From positions 55,381,869 through 55,445,868 of the forward strand of contig NC_046683.1 in NCBI RefSeq assembly GCF_009870125.1: DNA of 64,000 bases. The letters are read 5' to 3'. Of this stretch, positions 58,209 to 64,000 are shown piece after piece. The position numbers and the translations under genes are program-made. Below the pieces are notes generated by a model. That model was not told the DNA's origin, ran no database searches, and saw nothing but the letters and a program-made list of their open reading frames with translations. The stretch is from Drosophila pseudoobscura (lineage: Eukaryota > Arthropoda > Insecta > Diptera > Drosophilidae). Position 1 is the stretch's first letter. Each line of letters begins with the position of its first letter.

Positions 58209-60843
58209 ATGGCGGATCACGCGTTCCATCGACCGGGGCCGCTGAAGCAAACCAATAAGGTCCACAAAACGGGCCGTCATCGCTCCAAGGGAGCCATCGA
58301 GAATGCAACAAAAGGTAGGGATGCTCCACAATTGCGAATCCGGAAAACAAACTCTTTAAAACTATTATTCTCGCAGGCAAAATCGGGTTTAAGGCCCTCT
58401 CGCACCGGCACAAGCAGCAGCAGCGCAGGGAGCAGCGACGCAACCAGCAAAATCAACTGCGAAAGAACAAACGCGATGAGGTGCTGGAGCAGAAGCGGAA
58501 GCTTGGGGGCCAGAACACAGCTCCGTTCCTGGTGTGTCTGCTGCCTATGCACGAGCAGATCGATCCCAAGTCGGCCCTGGCCATCCTCGAGGGCTGCGAC
58601 AGCGAGCTGGTGGTGGAGAGATCTCCGAGTGGGATTACCTACATGAATCTTCCGCGTTTCAAGCAGCGATTCGCCTTTGTCACCCCACCCGTGGGACGCG
58701 GCAACGAACTGATTGTCCTGGACTACCTCAAGGTATGCGACACAACGCTCCTTTTGACATCAGCCTCCTTTGGGGACGACGAGATATTTGACCGCTGGGG
58801 CCAGCGCATTTTCAATATGATCTCCGCCCAAGGGATACCCACTCCCATGGTGGCTCTCATGGATCTGGAGTCACTGAATCCCAAGCGTCGTCCTGCCAGC
58901 AAGCAGGCAGCACAGAAAATCATCTCCAAACTGTTGCCCGAGGAGAAACTCATGCAGTTGGACACCGCCGCCGAGGGACTGAACGTGATGCGTCGCATCG
59001 GAGGACAGAAGAAGCGCATTCTGCACAACGTGGAGAATCGGCCGCATCTCTTCGGTGACATTGTGGAGTTTAAGCCCAATGGCGAGGCGAGCGATGATTT
59101 GGGCACGCTGGAGGTGACTGGCTTCCTGCGTGGACAGTCGCTGAATGTCAATGGACTGGTGCATATTCCCGGGCTGGGTGACTTCCAGGTGGGTCAAGTG
59201 GTTGCCCCGCCAGATCCGTACAAGCTGGACAAGTCTCGCGATGGAGAAAATGTGGCAGTGCGACTCCTTGATATCAGTGATCCCCTGAAGCGCACCTCGC
59301 TGCAGAGCGAGAACATCCCCGATCCCATGGACGCAGAGCAGACGTGGCCCACCGAGGAGGAGATCGAGGCCTCCCAAAAGGAAACCAAAAAAATGAAGCT
59401 GGTTAAGCGAGTGCCCAAGGGCTTCAGCGAGTACCAAGCGGCCTGGATACCCGACATCGAAGAGGTAGAGGATCCGGACAAGGAGGAAGACGACGAGGAC
59501 ATGAGCGACGATGATGAGGAAGCTGAAGATGACGAGGACTTCATGTCCTGTGACAACAAATCCTTCGAGGATGAATGCGAGAAACGCGACTCCGATACGG
59601 AGGAGTTCCAGGACAGCGTTTCAGTGTCATCGGAGGCAGCCGTCAACGACGAAAAATACGACCAGCAGATGGACTTCCAGGAGGAGCGTGAAACCATGCA
59701 AAAACTGCAGCAAGCACGCACAGATCAGCTCTGGCCCGATGAGATAGACACGCCGCTGGATGTACCCGCCCACGAGCGATTCCAGAAGTACCGTGGCCTA
59801 GAGTCCTTCAGGACTTCGCCATGGGATGCCAAGGAGAATCTGCCCAGCGACTATTCTCGCATTTACCAATTCAAGAATTTCGACCGCACCAAAAGGAGGG
59901 TTCTGGCCGAAGCCAAGGATTTCGACGGTATTTTGGTAAGCTTCGTATTCTGATATCCCGCTTTGGAGTCCCTTCTAATCTCGAGTTTCTTCTTTGCAGC
60001 CTGGTCTCTACATCACGCTCCATGTGATCAATGTGCCCGCCAGCCGTTGGGCCGCCTTCAAGTCCGCCCAGCTCACCGACAACATCATTGTGTATGGCAT
60101 GCTGCCGCACGAGCATCAGATGTGCGTGATGAATGTCGTGCTGCAGCGCATGCCCGACTCTGAGGTTCCCCTCAAATCCAAGGAGGAGCTGATTGTACAG
60201 TGTGGCTATCGCCGCTTTGTGGTCAATCCTATTTACAGCCAACACACCAACGGCGACAAGCACAAGGTGAGAGACGCACTCTATGATCTCCATATGAATC
60301 CCTGCCAATGGTTGAATTTATTTGCAGTTTGAGCGCTACTTCCGTCCGTATGAGACAGTCTGCGCCACCTTTTATGCACCCATTCAGTTCCCTCCCTCCG
60401 CTGTGCTAGCATTCAAAGTGAATCCCGACTCGACGCTGGCCTTGGTGGCCCGCGGACGCCTCATCTCGTGTAATCCAGATCGCATCGTGCTCAAGCGCGT
60501 CGTCCTCAGTGGCCACCCCATGCGCATCAATCGCAAATCGGCCACGATACGCTACATGTTCTTCTACAAGGAGGATGTCGAGTACTTCAAGCCCGTTAAA
60601 CTAAGGACCAAATGCGGACGATTGGGCCACATCAAGGAGTCGCTGGGTACGCATGGCCACATGAAGTGCTACTTCGATGGACAGTTGAGATCCTACGACA
60701 CGGCCTTCATGTATCTGTATAAGCGGGTCTTTCCCAAGTGGACCTACGAGGAGTGCCTGGTGCGCACGGCGGAGAACGAGCGCCAACAGGTGGTGGCGAA
60801 CAGGAGAATCGAACAGCAGCAACAGGTAGCCATGGATATGTAG
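58209..60843 (+). CDS. Tsr1: ribosome biogenesis protein Tsr1
   Basis: Tsr1 is a GTPase-like factor (Bms1/Tsr1 family) that binds the pre-40S particle and blocks early translation-factor binding until final maturation. Four exons (58209-58314, 58377-59935, 60000-60266, 60328-60843) give 815 residues. The basic N-terminus MADHAFHRPGPLKQTNKVHK and the Gln/Arg-rich helix after it fit pre-rRNA contact. The AARP2CN region covers LFGDIVEFKPNGE and GTLEVTGFLRGQSLNVNGLV. A long acidic segment (EDDEDMSDDDEEAED) comes near residues 430-450. The C-terminal conserved domain contains FKSAQLTDNIIVYG, the block CATFYAPIQFPPSAVLAFK, and IKESLGTHGHMKCYFD. The nucleotide-binding loop of true GTPases is absent, as is normal for Tsr1. 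D. melanogaster CG7338 is the counterpart I recall. Confidence 0.96.
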
Positions 60844-61114
60844 AATGTACATACAGACACACACGTAAACCTCGTTTTTGATAATAGGAATAATAGAATT
60901 ATATTCACAAACAATTGTCTTAATTTAAGGTAGAGGCAATACGAGTACAATATACATACACAAAACATGGATACGATTAAAAGCTTACCACATTGCACAA
61001 AGGTAGATAGATCGAGCGGAGGGGGTGTTAATACAGATTTCCGGCTAGGATTTGGTAGCAGGGATTATTGTACTGGGATGGGGCGGGGGACAGGACAGAT
61101 GGCGGGGCTGGTAT

Positions 61115-64000
61115 TTAGTAATTGGTGGATAGACATTTGCGTCGCTTCTTCTGGAGCTGTTCGACCTGTTCGGTTATTTGGATGGGTGTTTGGAAACCTT
61201 GTACAATGGTATTCACGGTGAGAACCGTGGCTATAAATTGATTGATGGATATGTGCCAGGCCTCGGAGGTGTTTGTGCTGCTACTGCTGCTACCCCTGCT
61301 GCTGCTGGGCTTCCCGCTGGCCTGACGGAGCTCCTCCTCGAGTGCCACAAATAGACGGGTGGTGCTGCTGTGCTCTGCTGCGGGCGTTGTGGGGTTGCCA
61401 TTGCTATCCGGTTGCTGTAGAACACATTTATACAAGGTCATTCCGTCACAGTTTGGGTGGGATTAAGGATTGCTTACCTCATCGCCGCTGCCGCCCAAAT
61501 TGAGTTGGGTAAAGCTCTCTAGGCTGGGTTCCTTTTTGATGTTGCTGTTTCCCAGCTCCAGCAGATTCTCATCTGTAAAGAAAAAGAGCCTTACAATGCA
61601 ACCGATTACTGGGGACTTGTGGCATCACTTACATGCCATTCGCATCTCCTCGTCCTGCACACAGCCCATGATCTCGATAATGCTGCGCCACAGCAGCTGG
61701 AAGTTCTCCTTGCGCAAATGCGGAATGGTCTGATGCGAGCCCGAGGCCCCCTCATCGGGCTGGTCGAGCAGATAGCCGAGGCTGCCCAGGCTTCTCGAAT
61801 CCGTGGCATTCGAGTCGGCACGCTCCAGTCGCGTAGCAGCAACCAGGTCACTGATCTGTGAGAAATTCGATATAGTCTCGACATTCAGAAGCATTTTATC
61901 GGCTGCAGCAGCAGCAGCCGCGGAAGCTGAGGCTGCTCCAGCAGTCGCTCCCGGCGGCGGAGTCATTCGTGCCGCTCCCAGATCTGAAATATCCGAAAAT
62001 GTGTCAATCGATTCGTAACGTCCCTGCTGGCGTAGGCCGAACTCTTGGCCGTCGTCATCCCGCCCAGCATCGGAGCGTGTTGCAGTAGCAGTAGTAGTAC
62101 CCGGGAGTGCTGCTGCTGGCAGATCCACATAGAATGTTGAATTGCGCTGCGCCAGCGAGGAGGTGTTGGAATTCAGCGACAAATTGGGCGTGTTGCGTGA
62201 TAGATCCATGAACGTATTGCCCGATATACCCGCCAGATTATGCAAATGCTGTGTGGCACTGATCAGAGCATAGTCATCGGCATCAAATTGATGATCCGAG
62301 GGCGAGGGCAAAGCCTCCATGGACTCTGAAGCATCGTCGCTGTAAAGAGAATCATGAAATTATCAGGTAAAAAGCTGAAGCGTTGTGCTACTTTTACACT
62401 TTTATACCCGGTACTCAGTCAGTTTATATGTACATATGTGATCTTATGATGCACTTTACTGTAACTTACACAAAACATTTAATACGTAAGCGCTGGAATT
62501 ATTATCGCAGCCGATGCATCGCGATGACTGCCGCATGTCTATCTCTCTCTTTCTCTCCCGCTCTCTCTCTCATTTACTAACGAGAGAGAAAGAGAGGAAA
62601 CACGTGCGCTAATTATGTTGTACTGTTAATTCTTGCACTTCGTTTATACTCTTTCCGCTTAATGTCCTATTTGATTATAAATGTATAATGTTTTATCTGA
62701 TTTCACTTATCTACTGTTTTAATATATGCCCTACATCTATCCGTCTCTCTCTCTTTCACTTCTCACGCCAACACCAGACGTAATATCTCGCTCTCCTCCG
62801 CCAAGGGGCGAACGCTGCACGAGGAAGAGTGTGTGAGAGATAGAGAGAGAGTGAGAAAGAGAGAGAGAATCATTTGTTCCTTCTGGCTATAATAATAATC
62901 CGATCTGATCCCAATTCTGCAATCAGCTAGATAAGGTCAGGAAAACTTTGAAAAAACCTTGATATCACAGAAGTCTGCACACAAAATTTGGTTGCTATAG
63001 ATCTTATAGACATGGCTATATCGGAATATCGGGTTCGAAAACGCTTTCTTCTGGGTGTTACACACGTACACTTTGTGGTTTCCACATCCACCACAAAACT
63101 AATATATCCCTAAACTCTTGGATTATCGGGCATAAAAATGTACAGAATAATTTACAGCACAAATTCCACTCACTCAAAGAAATCTTCCGCCTCAAAGGCC
63201 TCCTCGGCATCATCTTTGGTCCGTGGACGCGGACGACGTGATCGTTCGATTTCCGCCTTGGATAACAGAGGCGGCAAATGCAACACATAAAGTAATTTCA
63301 GTTTCTCCATGCTCTTGGAGGAGCAAACCAAGCCCAGGGCATTGATAAGCTGTCCAAAATCCAGATATCCAGTACCCTTCTTGTCTGTGAGCTGAAAACA
63401 CATAACAAATGATAAATAATACAAAATTGTACTCCACTTTTCTCCTCTTACCCTGAACAACTTTTCGCCAAGATCCACGCTGACACACTTCCGCCAGGGA
63501 GTTAGCTCTGTGAAGAGTGTGTGGAATACCTCATAGTTGACCCAGTAGGCCTCGTATCTGCCATTACTGCCACCCAGGACAGGGTCATTCGGTACCCTGG
63601 TGGGCGATTGATGATGCAGCAGCTGCGGCGTCTCCGACAGCGAGCATTGTGCCTTCTGCTGCTGCTGCATGGACTTCAACGCGTGTTTTTCCTCTCGGAT
63701 GATGGTGAGCAGCATGTGCAGCTCGTTTCGATCGAAATAGGGATTCTGTAAATAGGCCTTGACAACGGTCTTCTCGTTGTCAATGTCAAACTGACGCATG
63801 GTCAGGCGTCGGTGCTTGTTGCGCAGCTCCTCGATGCGCTGCTGGGTCAGTTCCTCGCCGAATTTTGTGTACGCCTCGTGGATGAGGGTCTGCACAGTTT
63901 GCGTCTGTGAGCGTTCCATCTTGCGTTTGTCCGTGGAGGGCGGCACTTGATAGTCGGGATTGTAAATGCCCTCCAGATAGTTTTGCAGCACCAGCATGGC
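61115..64000 (-). CDS. TBC1D8/9-type RabGAP, C-terminal part (gene continues beyond the window)
   Basis: Five exons (64000-63452, 63391-63174, 62339-61633, 61572-61478, 61414-61115) encode the last 622 residues; the GRAM and TBC catalytic domains must lie to the right of the window. The visible part begins AMLVLQNYLEGIYNPDYQ, just after the TBC domain. It has a charged helical region (QRIEELRNKHRRLTMRQFD) and a degenerate EF-hand (LTDKKGTGYLDFGQLINALG), both typical of TBC1D9 proteins, then a long Ser/Ala/Asp-rich tail ending RRKCLSTNY. The product would stimulate GTP hydrolysis by a Rab; which Rab is unknown. D. melanogaster CG7324 is the match I recall. The 60-nt intron 63451-63392 has no in-frame stop. 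Convergent with Tsr1, 271 bases apart. Confidence 0.9.
62340..63173 (-). other. intron of the TBC1D9-like gene with CT/GA tracts
   Basis: A CT-rich tract (about 62539-62571) and a GA-rich tract (62581-62599) are nearly complementary and could pair in RNA. A second CT/GA pair lies at 62743-62758 and 62839-62868. No gene. Confidence 0.6.

Overview
The window is nuclear DNA of a fruit fly, genus Drosophila. Coding exons are GC-rich and lie in AT-rich DNA full of microsatellites. Introns are mostly short GT-AG. The gene set (acetyl-CoA synthetase, pumpless, putzig/Z4, an Edg78E-type cuticle cluster, Polycomb, Rab26, Tsr1, a TBC1D9-like RabGAP) matches what I remember of polytene region 78 of D. 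melanogaster chromosome 3L (Muller element D). Protein differences from what I remember of D. melanogaster Polycomb and Edg78E suggest a different species; I cannot say which. All gene models were assembled by eye from reading frames, splice signals and family knowledge.

Layout. 1-2.1 kb: AT-rich, with one candidate 29-residue ORF. 2.1-6.6 kb: two tandem inositol-monophosphatase paralogues on the minus strand. The first is a standard enzyme. The second carries a long low-complexity N-terminus and has lost a metal-site Asp. 8.0-14.6 kb: AcCoAS (minus) with a 4.2 kb first intron. 15.5-16.2 kb: ppl, the glycine-cleavage H protein (minus). 17.2-19.4 kb: a four-pass membrane protein (minus). 20.8-23.9 kb: pzg/Z4, a seven-zinc-finger chromatin protein (plus). 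26.6-36.1 kb: five RR-type cuticle protein genes including Edg78E, two of them a recent tandem duplication that includes the promoter. 37.3-40.4 kb: two head-to-head alpha/beta hydrolases, one ending in a peroxisomal SKL signal and the other starting with a mitochondrial-like leader. 41.7-43.1 kb: Polycomb (minus). 44.6-56.0 kb: Rab26 (plus), with two alternative first exon sets that each encode a P-loop/switch I segment. 58.2-60.8 kb: Tsr1 (plus). 61.1 kb to the right edge: the C-terminal part of a TBC1D8/9-type RabGAP (minus).

The most unusual signal is a dispersed AT-rich repeat of roughly 200-bp units. It lies immediately upstream of three unrelated genes (the first IMPase, Polycomb and Tsr1), in the same orientation relative to each gene. 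Its gene-proximal end is made of housekeeping core-promoter motifs (GGTCACACTG and GGTATATTTT types). This looks like a promoter-associated or promoter-carrying repeat family.

I saw no tRNA, rRNA, CRISPR or intact transposon, and no recognisable virus-like element.
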